The notes: generated by a model from the sequence alone, not told the origin. A DNA stretch of 38,590 nt from an uncultured Saprospiraceae bacterium (GCA_938002665.1 CALLAE010000113.1:1-38590); one strand, 5' to 3'; positions 1-7,829 are shown, counted from the stretch's first letter. Numbers and translations are program-made.

Positions 1-45
1 TAGCATTTCAGCTTTGCCATTTACGTTAATTTCTAATTCTTCCAT
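1..45 (-). CDS. 5' end of an unidentified minus-strand gene (partial)
   Basis: An ATG at 45-43 opens a frame that runs off the left edge, giving 15 codons (MEELEINVNGKAEML). The residues are too few to identify a family. It diverges from the lipoprotein gene that begins at 176, and the promoter for that gene sits in the shared intergenic space. Whether this is a real start is an inference from the absence of a stop and from the divergent layout. Confidence 0.4.
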   Translation of the reverse strand, partial: MEELEINVNGKAEML

Positions 46-128
46 ATTACAAGTTAAGCTTTTCGTGATGTAAAGAGCCTATTATTTACCTCAAAATATT
101 CGGAGCACTAAATTTGATATTAGAATAA

Positions 129-159
129 TTGACACCTAGATTTGATCTTTATAGCTTTG
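129..159 (+). promoter_or_regulatory. Bacteroidota-type sigma70 promoter
   Basis: TTG at 129-131, a 20-nt spacer, then TAGCTTTG at 152-159. This matches the Bacteroidota consensus (-33 TTG, 19-21 nt, -7 TAnnTTTG) exactly. The predicted transcription start lies a few bases after 159, which leaves a leader of about 10 nt before the ATG at 176. It drives the duplicated lipoprotein gene. Confidence 0.7.
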
Positions 160-175
160 CAATCAAATACTAATT

Positions 176-1036
176 ATGAAATCATTTAGAACACTTTTCT
201 TAGTATCTTGTCTATTTCTTGTCTCATGTGGTAGCGACCCAGATCCAGATCCCGTTTCAGATCCAGAAGAAGAAATGGTGCCATTGTCAGAAAAATTAAT
301 AGGTACGCATTATCTTTTTTCATATGAGGTTGCAAGTTGCGAAGACCTAACAGATATTATTACGCCTTCTTACGAAGACAGCAATGGATGTGTAGACGCA
401 GATGGTGTACTTCATTGTAATACTTCTTATACATTCAATGCTGATGGTACAGCGACTTGGTCACAGACTATGGATGGCGAAACTGAAAGCGGTGATATTA
501 CTTACACTTACGATGAGGTAACCGACATGATCGGCATACCGGGTGGGTTCTCTAATGATGAACTTTTCATTTTCGATGAAGAAGGGTTACGATTTATAGA
601 CCAAGACAATCTTGGATGTCGTGAAATATTTGCATTCAGGAAGCGTGACTTTGAACCAAAGAATCTAGAGAGTTTGTCTGAAGAATTATTAGGAACCCAT
701 ACATTATTTTCTTTCGAGATTTCAGGATGTTCCGATGTAGAAGATAATATCATTCCTTCTATTGCAGACAGTAATGGTTGTGTAGATGAAGATGGCAACC
801 TTCACTGTAATGGTTCTTATACTTTTAATTCCGATGGATCTGTTTCCAAATCACTTACTCTTAACGGGACATCTGAAAGTAAAGTAGTTAATTATATCTA
901 CGATGAGGCAACTGATCTGATTCATCTGGTAGATGGTCTTCGTGATTACGAGTTCCTTGTTTTTGATGAAGAAGGGTTGCGATTCTTTGAGCAGGACAGT
1001 GATGGCTGTCGAGGAACTTTCACTTACAGAAAGTAA
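176..1036 (+). CDS. Lipoprotein with two tandem copies of a lipocalin-like domain
   Basis: 286 aa. A hydrophobic signal peptide ends in a lipobox (LFLVSC, then GSD), so the mature protein should be anchored by an N-terminal Cys, followed by an acidic Asp/Pro linker. Two homologous domains follow at about residues 37-157 and 167-286, offset by 130 residues. Both begin LSE-x-L-x-GTH and share SNGCVD, the LHCN-x-SYTFN-x-DG strand pair, YDEATD/YDEVTD and FDEEGLRF, and each ends in a Cys-Arg and a basic strand. Conserved cysteines in each copy suggest disulfides. The pattern resembles small Bacteroidota lipocalin-like lipoproteins, but I do not recognise a named family. It is monocistronic behind a strong promoter, and no terminator was seen after it. 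Confidence 0.75.
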   Translation: MKSFRTLFLVSCLFLVSCGSDPDPDPVSDPEEEMVPLSEKLIGTHYLFSYEVASCEDLTDIITPSYEDSNGCVDADGVLHCNTSYTFNADGTATWSQTMDGETESGDITYTYDEVTDMIGIPGGFSNDELFIFDEEGLRFIDQDNLGCREIFAFRKRDFEPKNLESLSEELLGTHTLFSFEISGCSDVEDNIIPSIADSNGCVDEDGNLHCNGSYTFNSDGSVSKSLTLNGTSESKVVNYIYDEATDLIHLVDGLRDYEFLVFDEEGLRFFEQDSDGCRGTFTYRK

Positions 1037-1208
1037 AATCTATTGTGACTGAATATAGGGCGGGTGACACAGACTATCTACAACTCCTTTCTGTATTCTT
1101 CCTTCTATTGGGAATCTATCCATTGGCATATTCAGTGTTTAGGGATTTATAATCAATTTAGGAATGGATGAAAAATCTCTTCTGACTAATTTGGGTTAGG
1201 CAATAGCA

Positions 1209-1589
1209 CTAATCCTTGATAGGAGAAGAGATATCTATCAAAGCACCGTTGGGATCTTTTAGTAATAATCGTCGCTGTCCATAAGAGGTATCCATAGGTT
1301 TGCTGACGATTGTAAATTTTTCTGATTCTGCTAAGACAAACAACTCATCGGCGTTTTCAACTACAAAAGTGAGGTAAAATCCCTGAGGACTATTTCGAAA
1401 TTCCTCAGGTACTCCTTCATGAGCTTTGTCTATGATTCCTAGTTCTAGATTTTTGTCTTTTGAAATGAGATGAATAAACCAATCGCTATCATAGTCAACA
1501 TTGAAGTCGAACAATTTGGTATAAAAATATTTTGTTTCCTTCAGTTTGTCAGAACAAATATTGGTCATTAGTCGATTTAGCTTTGCCAT
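1209..1589 (-). CDS. VOC family protein (glyoxalase/dioxygenase fold)
   Basis: 126 aa, the length of a single vicinal-oxygen-chelate subunit. It shows the beta-alpha-beta-beta-beta layout: an N-terminal strand, a helix with KETKYFYTKLFDF, strands with WFIHL and NLELGI, and the typical C-terminal GQRRLLLKDPNGALIDI strand pair. The family includes glyoxalases, dioxygenases and antibiotic-resistance proteins, and this sequence does not say which. It ends convergently with the lipoprotein gene and lies 30 bp downstream of the peroxiredoxin-like gene on the same strand, so the two may be co-transcribed. Confidence 0.8.
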   Translation of the reverse strand: MAKLNRLMTNICSDKLKETKYFYTKLFDFNVDYDSDWFIHLISKDKNLELGIIDKAHEGVPEEFRNSPQGFYLTFVVENADELFVLAESEKFTIVSKPMDTSYGQRRLLLKDPNGALIDISSPIKD

Positions 1590-1619
1590 GCTATATTGAG
1601 TCTTTATAAGATTGATGAA

Positions 1620-2315
1620 TTAGTTGATAGCATTTAAAGCGTCATCTACATTTGCTCTTAATTTGTAGTTGGGATCATAGTGCACAAATTTGATACGCTG
1701 ATCTTGACCTATTACGTAGGTAGCTGGCACGGGTAAGTATGGATTAGTATCACCATTTCTAGTCTGAACATAATCGCCCTTAACTTTGAATATCTTCTCA
1801 TTGTACTCTTGAGTCACTCTAAAAAATACTTTGTAATCTTTCATGACCACATGATCTTCATCATAAAGAATCGGGAAAGTATAGCCATTCTCTTTAGAAA
1901 GTGCCAGAGAGTACTTTGGCATCTGAGGACTGACTGCAATTACCTTTGCTTTTCCAGTTTCAGTAATATCAATAATCTTGTCTTGAAATTCAGCTAAATG
2001 TTTTGTGCAATAAGGGCACCAGTCCGCTCTATAAAAGATTAATACTACTGGGCCATTCTTCAAGCTTTCCTTTAAGGAGATCATTTGGCCAAGTTCATTG
2101 TTAAGTTTGAAATCTGGCGCAATATCACCAACCTTCAACCCACCAAGCTGATTATTCGCAAAATCCGCAATGCCATATTTTGTTAAGTCCTCAGATTTTG
2201 ATTGCGCCTGAGGAACTTGATTCTTTTGTTCTACTAGACTTTCATTTTTTTTACTTTCATTGCATGCATTCAATATGAAAGTTGTTGCTAGAATTAAAAT
2301 GATATAATGTTTCAT
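1620..2315 (-). CDS. Peroxiredoxin-like (AhpC/TSA, thioredoxin-fold) lipoprotein
   Basis: 231 aa. A signal peptide with a lipobox (ATTFILNAC) predicts a lipid-anchored envelope protein. From about residue 60 it has a thioredoxin-fold redox domain: VGDIAPDFKLNNELGQ, then VVLIFYRADWCPYCTKHL, where the WCPYC motif is a CxxC in the peroxidatic position. Later segments (KVIAVSPQ, FPILYDEDH, PVPATYVIGQDQRI) match the AhpC/TSA peroxiredoxin-like family. Likely role: thiol-based peroxide reduction or redox maintenance in the periplasm. It is divergent from the T9SS gene at 2570; the intergenic 254 bp holds no clear consensus promoter. Confidence 0.82.
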   Translation of the reverse strand: MKHYIILILATTFILNACNESKKNESLVEQKNQVPQAQSKSEDLTKYGIADFANNQLGGLKVGDIAPDFKLNNELGQMISLKESLKNGPVVLIFYRADWCPYCTKHLAEFQDKIIDITETGKAKVIAVSPQMPKYSLALSKENGYTFPILYDEDHVVMKDYKVFFRVTQEYNEKIFKVKGDYVQTRNGDTNPYLPVPATYVIGQDQRIKFVHYDPNYKLRANVDDALNAIN

Positions 2316-2569
2316 GTTTTTTATTTGTAGAGCTAGGTGAGAAGTTTTCTCGATAGTGTTTTATAAATTGTGTTACATGGCTTTTGTCTATTACTAGAAG
2401 TCGAGTATTAAAGCCATTGTAATATAGGAAAAAATGGTTTTTAGAAATGTGGCTGCCTACAAAGAATGTACTGGTGAGATCGTTATACTAACTCTCATCA
2501 CGACACATCTTTAAAATACTGACACATCCTTTGTCAAAATTAATTTAACTTTAGGTAAGAACACTTCAC

Positions 2570-3715
2570 ATGAAAAATATTATATACAGCCTATTTCTCC
2601 TTCTTTTCTCATTTTCTAATAGCACTGCGGCACACATACTCAGTGGGAATATCGGCTATGAGTGCCTAGGAAATGGAGATTATATTTTCACCATAGAAAT
2701 GGAAAGAGACTGTTATAGTGGTGGTGCATTTTTCGATGATCAGATAAATGTTGCTATCTATAGTGAGGGTATTCTTCTGCACGACCTTAATATAGGGCGA
2801 GGACCAATAATCGATGTAGTCCCTGAGGATTATGAAAATTGTGTCCCGACTGATTTTGACGTATGTAGAGAAGAGACAAGCTATGTATTTCAGGTTAACC
2901 TCCCAGTCATAGACAAGACCTATACTATAGCACATCAGAGATGTTGCTGGTCAGAAATAATAGGAAATATTCTCAATCCCGGTGAAACTGGAATTACCAT
3001 TACCACAGATCTGACACCACTTGCACAGACTATCTGTCATTCTCAGGAGATCTCTACTGTCCCTATTTCCTTTCTTGCCTGCCCTAACACTGAAGTCAAT
3101 ATAGATCTTCCCTTACAAGATAGCGAAGGTGATAGTTTAGTGTACGAGGTGTGCCTGCCTTACAGAGGTGGTGGTTTTGTAGGTGCAACAGGGGGAAATC
3201 CTACTGGATGTATGGGGATTACTCCCATGCCTGCCTGCCCTCCCCCATACGAAGAGTTAGAATTTGCGCCTGGTTATGATTATGACAACCCCTTCCCCAC
3301 AGTAGATGGTTTTAGTTTTACTAATGGCGTCTTGCAATTCACACCTAGCACTCTAGGTCATTTCCTGACTGGCTTATGTATATCTGAGTATAGAAATGGA
3401 GAACTATTGAGTAGTAAGCAAGTCCCGCTGGCAGTAGTATCAGAGATTCCTGGTTCCTCTAGCACTGAAGAAATCTTAGTAAATGAGTGGCACATTGAGA
3501 ATCTTAGTTCTACGCATCTTAGTCTAATGTCATCTGTAAGATCTAAGCAAACTCAGCTTAGCTTGTATAATATTTCTGGGCAAGAATTATACTTAGAAAC
3601 AGAAGATAGCGAGAATGGAAAGCAGCTCAGCGTAGGCCACTTAAATTCTGGAATCTACTTCATCAAAATAGAAGATCAGAACACATCACAAACTATCCGT
3701 TTTTTCAAGCCGTAA
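2570..3715 (+). CDS. Secreted protein with C-terminal type A T9SS sorting domain
   Basis: 381 aa. A Sec signal peptide (MKNIIYSLFLLLFSFSNSTA) is followed by AHILSGNIGYECLGNGDY and MERDCYSGG. This is the N-terminal module seen in many Bacteroidota secreted proteins, usually as AHxxGGxIxYxCLGN with a YRDC motif. Multiple cysteines (CC at about residue 125) suggest disulfides. The last ~55 residues (LSLYNISGQELY, LNSGIYFIKI, terminal IRFFKP) form the classic T9SS type A sorting domain, so the protein should be exported through the outer membrane and attached to or released from the surface. It is short for this class and has no catalytic domain that I recognise. Confidence 0.82.
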   Translation: MKNIIYSLFLLLFSFSNSTAAHILSGNIGYECLGNGDYIFTIEMERDCYSGGAFFDDQINVAIYSEGILLHDLNIGRGPIIDVVPEDYENCVPTDFDVCREETSYVFQVNLPVIDKTYTIAHQRCCWSEIIGNILNPGETGITITTDLTPLAQTICHSQEISTVPISFLACPNTEVNIDLPLQDSEGDSLVYEVCLPYRGGGFVGATGGNPTGCMGITPMPACPPPYEELEFAPGYDYDNPFPTVDGFSFTNGVLQFTPSTLGHFLTGLCISEYRNGELLSSKQVPLAVVSEIPGSSSTEEILVNEWHIENLSSTHLSLMSSVRSKQTQLSLYNISGQELYLETEDSENGKQLSVGHLNSGIYFIKIEDQNTSQTIRFFKP

Positions 3716-3752
3716 CGAATACTCAGCTTATAAGCTGGTAACGAAAGTGTAT

Positions 3753-4805
3753 CTAGAAATTATACGTCAGGCCGAAGTTTAGGTAGCTCTGGATTTTTGG
3801 TGCTGAGCTAAGGCAGTCTTCGCAGCCCAACGCTGATAGCTCGTCCACTGATAATTTTTCTCCTTCAAAGTCTGACTTACGCAGGCCAAAGGCAAAGCCC
3901 ACTCCTATACCTTTCCACACCTCGAAAGATAAAGTGTTCAGCCAAGTGTATTCAAAAAGACCCGCTTCGAAAGAAGCCCCATCTGGCTCTTCTGGATTAA
4001 AGAGTACTTTTTGCACCTCGCCTTTTCCGTATGGGATGAAACTCGTAAGCGTAGAGGACCAATTGACTTTCTTGCCGTAGACTCTAAAGTCATTATAATA
4101 ATCCACACGGACTTTGGCACCTATGGCACCTTGATTAGTTAGTCTTGAGATGCCAGAAAAAGCATAATGAAAATTAAGTGGATGCACCATAACTGATAGG
4201 TTTCTCGAAGGAAGCCAAGTGACCCCTAGTCCTGCATCAAGAGTACCTGGGCTCAGAAAGTTTTTCAGTAAGGAGGTATTTAGCTCCGCTTGTGCGGAGA
4301 TACCGAAGGTCTCAGAAATCTTATAGCCACCAAGTGCTGATAGATTAAAAAGGTCTACCAGTGCATTGTCGAAAAGGCCATCATTATTGGTTGCAATATC
4401 TGCATTGCTCCTGTCCACGTCTTGCCATGATTCTGTTATGACACCTTTGTTATTAAGAAACCAGTTATCCTTGTTATAATTAGCAAAGCCTGTAAGACCT
4501 ATATTGAGTCCAGTAGTGGCAGCTCTAGGGTTAGGATTAGCGACCCAGCCGTAGGACTTATTCAGATTAAAACCTAGGATGCCATTGACACCAGTTTTCC
4601 ATCCAGCGAGTACATCTATGTTGTCTTGGTATAGATCCACTTCTCCTTGTAAGGCATTTATTTGAGCTTGGAGGTCTGCCATCTTAGATATCTTATCAGA
4701 CTGTAAGGCTCTTAGTTCCTCTAAGGTCCCAATATTTTCCTGCCCAGAGATATTTCCAGAGATCGCAAAAACTAGAAGAAAAGTTATGTATAGGATACTA
4801 CGCAT
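3753..4805 (-). CDS. DUF3078-type outer-membrane beta-barrel protein
   Basis: 350 aa. Signal peptide (SGNISGQ cleavage region), then a short coiled coil at about residues 26-62 (LEELRALQSDKISKMADLQAQ), then a beta-rich region with WVANPNP, WFLNNKGVITESW, alternating hydrophobic strands and a C-terminal aromatic (LTYNF). This fits the DUF3078 family of Bacteroidota outer-membrane proteins of unknown function. It has a paralogue at 4947-5882 (shared MVHPLN, VWKGIGVG and GIRK motifs) about 140 bp upstream. A terminator lies between the two, so this gene probably has its own promoter; a TATATTTG -7 element (4842-4849, minus) precedes it. Confidence 0.75.
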   Translation of the reverse strand: MRSILYITFLLVFAISGNISGQENIGTLEELRALQSDKISKMADLQAQINALQGEVDLYQDNIDVLAGWKTGVNGILGFNLNKSYGWVANPNPRAATTGLNIGLTGFANYNKDNWFLNNKGVITESWQDVDRSNADIATNNDGLFDNALVDLFNLSALGGYKISETFGISAQAELNTSLLKNFLSPGTLDAGLGVTWLPSRNLSVMVHPLNFHYAFSGISRLTNQGAIGAKVRVDYYNDFRVYGKKVNWSSTLTSFIPYGKGEVQKVLFNPEEPDGASFEAGLFEYTWLNTLSFEVWKGIGVGFAFGLRKSDFEGEKLSVDELSALGCEDCLSSAPKIQSYLNFGLTYNF

Positions 4806-4890
4806 AGTAAAATTAAATTTTTAGTAACAAGGTCTGGCTTCCAAATATATAGCTGTCCAGAGCAAATGATGTTAAGCTTAAGTTATAAGC

Positions 4891-4922
4891 AAAAAAAAGG
4901 CTGTGCAAATATGCACAGCCTT
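4891..4922 (-). terminator. Rho-independent terminator after the 4947-5882 gene
   Basis: A perfect 11-bp stem (arms 4897-4907 and 4912-4922) with a 4-nt loop. On the minus strand it is followed by a run of six or more T (4891-4896 read in reverse). It separates the two DUF3078 paralogues. Confidence 0.9.
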
Positions 4923-4946
4923 ACATAAAGTATGTAATTATTTGTC

Positions 4947-5882
4947 TTATAAAGCGTAAGAAAGACCTACACTGTATCTGCTTTGTGTTTCGCTAGACTC
5001 ACTATCAGCTTTTCTGATACCATAAGTAACACCTACACCTATCCCTTTCCATACATTGAAAGCGAAAGTGTTAGTCCACTCATAGAAAGAAGAACTAGGC
5101 TTATCTGTTCCTGCAAGTATTCCATCTTCAGGACCAAAAGTTGCTGTAGAGTACGGCAAAAATGCTTCTAATATAGATACCCATGCTATACCTTTAAGGA
5201 TTTCTCTATTGTAACCAGCCTTAATTTTCGCACCTGCTGCATTTGAGAATGCAGGATTGTCTCCGAAAGTCCAGTTATAATTAAGTGGGTGAACCATTAG
5301 ATAGAATGCATCAAACGGTGTCCAAGTAACACCAGCACCGATATCCAGACGACCAGGATTATTGAATATATTTTCTCCTAGGATACCCGTGTTATACTGA
5401 AGACCAGCAGAAAGTGCTAGATTCTTCATGATCTTATAACCATAAAGAGAAGAAAGATTCAATTTGTTAGGCGCAATAGATGGATCTTGAGAACCTGGTT
5501 CTAAAGTATTAGTATCACTGCTCACTCTACCTAGAGCTACAGCTGCTTCATTGTACAAGAACTGCTTGTCGTCATTGTATCTAAGAGCTCCAATAAGATC
5601 CGCAACGATAGAGTTAGTTGTAGAGTTGATATCAGCATTACCGATCCAGTTATCAAATCCATTGAAGTTTCCACCTATGGTTCCTACTAGACTGTTAGTC
5701 CATCCAGGATACGTATCCATAAGTCCTTGAATAGCTGCGATGTCAGCTTCTGCATCAGCAATCATTGCTTCTTTATCAGCTTTAGCCGACTTAAGACCGT
5801 CTAAATCTAATCCTTCCCAGTTTTGCGCTTGGGCGAACCCGAGAGAAAGAAACATGGTAATAAATAGTAGTAAATGTCTCAT
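4947..5882 (-). CDS. DUF3078-type outer-membrane protein, paralogue of 3753-4805
   Basis: 311 aa. Signal peptide MRHLLLFITMFLSLGFAQA, a short N-terminal alpha-helical segment (LDGLKSAKADKEAMIADAEAD) and then beta strands typical of an outer-membrane barrel. Motifs shared with the downstream paralogue: LYGYKI, DIGAGVTW, LMVHPLNY, EWTNTFAFNVWKGIGVG, TYGIRKA, and a C-terminal strand ending in YAL. Function unknown for the family. It lies 33 bp downstream of the MscS-like gene on the same strand and is followed by a strong terminator, so it may be the last gene of the sigma-factor operon or have its own promoter. Confidence 0.75.
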   Translation of the reverse strand: MRHLLLFITMFLSLGFAQAQNWEGLDLDGLKSAKADKEAMIADAEADIAAIQGLMDTYPGWTNSLVGTIGGNFNGFDNWIGNADINSTTNSIVADLIGALRYNDDKQFLYNEAAVALGRVSSDTNTLEPGSQDPSIAPNKLNLSSLYGYKIMKNLALSAGLQYNTGILGENIFNNPGRLDIGAGVTWTPFDAFYLMVHPLNYNWTFGDNPAFSNAAGAKIKAGYNREILKGIAWVSILEAFLPYSTATFGPEDGILAGTDKPSSSFYEWTNTFAFNVWKGIGVGVTYGIRKADSESSETQSRYSVGLSYAL

Positions 5883-5915
5883 TATTAAATTTTGTTAGTT
5901 AAATAAGTTTTTAAA

Positions 5916-6737
5916 TTAATTATGTATCTCGATTTTAGAATTACTTACCTGGTTAAGCGGAAAAATGACTTTATTTCCACTTTCTGCAATGATAATCATA
6001 GAGGACTTATCCATTTCTACAATCTTCCCAGATACCCCATCTAGAGTAACTGTATCTCCTACATCAAATTTTCCTTTGGAATAATAAGAAGCAAGAAAAT
6101 TTGACATTGACGATTTTGAAGCTAATCCATAGCCGATCGCAAAGGCCAATACTATTCCACCGATTATTAGGGATATATTTTGAGATAGGAACGCGGTATC
6201 AATTTGTGCTGCAGTTAGGGCACTGATCACAATATTGATCATTAAAAAATAAAAAACAAAAGTCGATATCATTCTAGCTGACGGAATTCCTAAGGATTCC
6301 AACGCTGATTGGGTTACTCCTTTTAGCCCATCAGCTAACAATGTACCTACAATTAGCACAATACTAGCAACTATAAGTCTAGGAATCAAATTAAATATAC
6401 TTATTACTAGTTCTGAAACCGCAGGCATGCCTAAAACATCTGTAGCTGCCACCATGAAAAACAGTATAAGAAAGTAGTAGATTACTTTACTTACTACTGT
6501 ACTTATCTTAATCTTGATATTAGACTTTTCTACTATCTCTATTTCATTAAGCTTATCTCCTATTCTATCAATATTGAGAGAAACCATTGCTTTTTGGAAG
6601 ATTTTTGAGACAATCTTAGCTATAATAAAGCCAACTATTGCAATCAACACAGCTGTCAGAAACTTAGGAACGCCTTCTGCAAAGCTAGACAGTAGGTCAA
6701 TTAAAATTCCTGAATCAGATAGAGCATAAATGAGCAT
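5916..6737 (-). CDS. MscS-like mechanosensitive channel family protein
   Basis: 273 aa with about five transmembrane segments: residues ~20-45 (FLTAVLIAIVGFIIAKIV), ~85-105 (VIYYFLILFFMVAAT), ~115-140, ~155-175 and ~190-210 (GGIVLAFAIGYGLASK). A short beta domain follows: KFDVGDTVTLDGVSGKIVEMD, then a FPLNQVSNSKIE strand. This is the core of small conductance mechanosensitive-channel-like proteins, with the conserved TM-helix repeat and an abbreviated MscS beta domain but no large cytoplasmic cage. Likely an inner-membrane osmotic-stress channel. It is the third gene of the sigma/76-aa/channel set. Confidence 0.8.
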   Translation of the reverse strand: MLIYALSDSGILIDLLSSFAEGVPKFLTAVLIAIVGFIIAKIVSKIFQKAMVSLNIDRIGDKLNEIEIVEKSNIKIKISTVVSKVIYYFLILFFMVAATDVLGMPAVSELVISIFNLIPRLIVASIVLIVGTLLADGLKGVTQSALESLGIPSARMISTFVFYFLMINIVISALTAAQIDTAFLSQNISLIIGGIVLAFAIGYGLASKSSMSNFLASYYSKGKFDVGDTVTLDGVSGKIVEMDKSSMIIIAESGNKVIFPLNQVSNSKIEIHN

Positions 6738-6767
6738 TTCAGATTATTCTAGGGTTAAAATTATAGG

Positions 6768-6998
6768 TTATTCTGCCCTATCAGATACATTTTCATCATC
6801 TGACTTCTCTTCAGTTCCACCTGATACATTGACGACATAGGACACTACACGTGCAAAGTAAACATCTATAATGTTAGTAATGAAAGAAAGACCCCCAAGA
6901 TTCCCATCTACACTTTTTTTAATCTTGTCGATATTATCAGTGTAGTCCTTTTCTTGCTCCTCCTCTAATAGCTTGAAACTATTTTTTTTCTCTCCCAT
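6768..6998 (-). CDS. Small protein of unknown function, translationally coupled to the ECF sigma factor
   Basis: 76 aa, not recognised. The N-terminal half is highly charged (KKNSFKLLEEEQEKDYTDN), then come an amphipathic or weakly hydrophobic stretch (LSFITNIIDVYFARVVSYVVNV, about residues 37-58) and an acidic tail. Its ATG overlaps the sigma-factor stop codon by one base (TGATG), and an AAGGAGG sits 4 nt upstream. The tight coupling suggests its dose is tied to the sigma factor. An anti-sigma or membrane-tethering role is a guess from context only; it lacks a zinc-binding HxxxCxxC motif. Confidence 0.65.
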   Translation of the reverse strand: MGEKKNSFKLLEEEQEKDYTDNIDKIKKSVDGNLGGLSFITNIIDVYFARVVSYVVNVSGGTEEKSDDENVSDRAE

Positions 6999-7594
6999 CA
7001 GTCCTCCTTATATTTTTCTAAAAAAGTATGTCTAAACTTCTGTTTTGCCCTCTTTATCTTCATTTTTATAGCACTTTCAGACTTGTTTAATATCTCTCCT
7101 ATTTCTCTGATCGACATTTCGTCTTGATATTTCATTAATAAAATAGTCTTGTCTCCCGTGGGTATTTCCTCTAGTATGACCTTCAGTCTTTTCACATTCA
7201 TTTCTAATAGAAAAGCGTCTTCTACATCATCTTCTACATCCATGTTGTCTAAGAAATCATCTACATAGACACTGGGATCCTTTTTCTTTCTTCTGAGAAA
7301 ATCAATGCAGTAGTTATATGAAATGGAGTATATCCACGTGGAAAACCTACTTTTACCACTAAACTTCGACATATTGATGAGGATCTTCATCATGATGTCT
7401 TGAGTAGCATCCTCCGCCTCCGCTTCATTCTTTAGTAATGAAATACACTTTCCAAAGATTTTTCCAGAATACCTTTTATAAATCAAGTTGAAATAAGCGA
7501 CATTCTGTGTCTCGACGTATAGCTTTACCAACTCTTCATCTGATACTTTTTTAGTGATATCAGTTGATAACAAGGGACTTAACAGATTGATCAA
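6998..7594 (-). CDS. ECF-type RNA polymerase sigma factor
   Basis: 198 aa. Region 2 at about residues 35-105: YFNLIYKRYSGKIFGKCI, DATQDIMMKI, then FSTWIYSISYNYCIDFLRRKKK (the region 2.3/2.4 signature). An acidic linker (DDFLDNMDVEDDVED) joins it to region 4 (residues ~140-195: DKTILLMKYQDEMSIREIGEILNKSESAIKMKIKRAKQ), which carries the helix-turn-helix for the -35 element. The frame has no ATG near its N-terminus; TTG at 7594 is used here and a second TTG at 7573 is an alternative. Family homologues start roughly 10-20 residues before SDEELV, which fits either. It heads an operon with a 76-aa gene and an MscS-like channel, and the set suggests an envelope or osmotic stress response. Confidence 0.88.
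   Translation of the reverse strand: MINLLSPLLSTDITKKVSDEELVKLYVETQNVAYFNLIYKRYSGKIFGKCISLLKNEAEAEDATQDIMMKILINMSKFSGKSRFSTWIYSISYNYCIDFLRRKKKDPSVYVDDFLDNMDVEDDVEDAFLLEMNVKRLKVILEEIPTGDKTILLMKYQDEMSIREIGEILNKSESAIKMKIKRAKQKFRHTFLEKYKED
7003..7009 (-). promoter_or_regulatory. Strong Shine-Dalgarno for the 76-residue gene
   Basis: On the minus strand the bases read AAGGAGG, then 4 nt, then ATG. It sits inside the last codons of the sigma factor (Lys-Glu-Asp-stop), so it could be accidental codon use. Bacteroidota mRNAs seldom carry Shine-Dalgarno sequences, which makes this one stand out. Confidence 0.5.
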
Positions 7595-7664
7595 AATATT
7601 ATATTTTTAATGGGATACTATGTTAGACGTCAAAAAACAGGAAAGTTACCTAGTTTTTATATAT

Positions 7665-7697
7665 AAAAAGAGGTAATGCGTAAATCGCACTACCTCT
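7665..7697 (-). terminator. Rho-independent terminator of the candidate small RNA
   Basis: 12-bp stem (arms 7669-7680 and 7686-7697) with a 5-nt loop. The single mismatched pair (7676/7690) is A-C on the plus strand but G-U on the minus strand, which favours minus-strand transcription. A T run (7665-7669 in reverse) follows. No annotated minus-strand gene ends here. Confidence 0.75.
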
Positions 7698-7740
7698 ACC
7701 CTAACCAAAATGAAACCTGAATTGGACTGGTTAAGTCCAA
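7665..7740 (-). ncRNA. Candidate small RNA of about 75 nt
   Basis: Read on the minus strand, a promoter-like pair (TTG near 7775, about 20 nt, then TATAATTTG ending at 7746) is followed by three parts. First, a 5' hairpin with a perfect 7-bp stem TTGGACT/AGTCCAA and a 5-nt loop (7722-7740). Second, an unpaired ~23-nt linker containing TTTCATTTTGG. Third, the terminator hairpin. This hairpin-linker-terminator order is typical of trans-acting small RNAs. The linker is complementary to AAAATGAAA, a common translation-start context. It could also be an orphan terminator. I do not recognise an Rfam family. Confidence 0.45.
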
Positions 7741-7829
7741 AGCTTCAAATTATATAATAGGTTTAATAATTCAGCAATTCCTATGAGGTTATTAGTGAAA
7801 ATTTAGATTTTGTCAAAAAAAATTCAACA

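Noticed and set aside
3720-3740. Terminator after the 2570-3715 gene
   Set aside because: CAGCTTATAAGCTG is a short palindrome without a loop or T tract, so it does not make a convincing terminator.
7711-7758. 15-codon plus-strand ORF (MKPELDWLSPKLQII)
   Set aside because: It lies antisense to the candidate small RNA and the hairpins explain the sequence better; no promoter or ribosome site supports translation.
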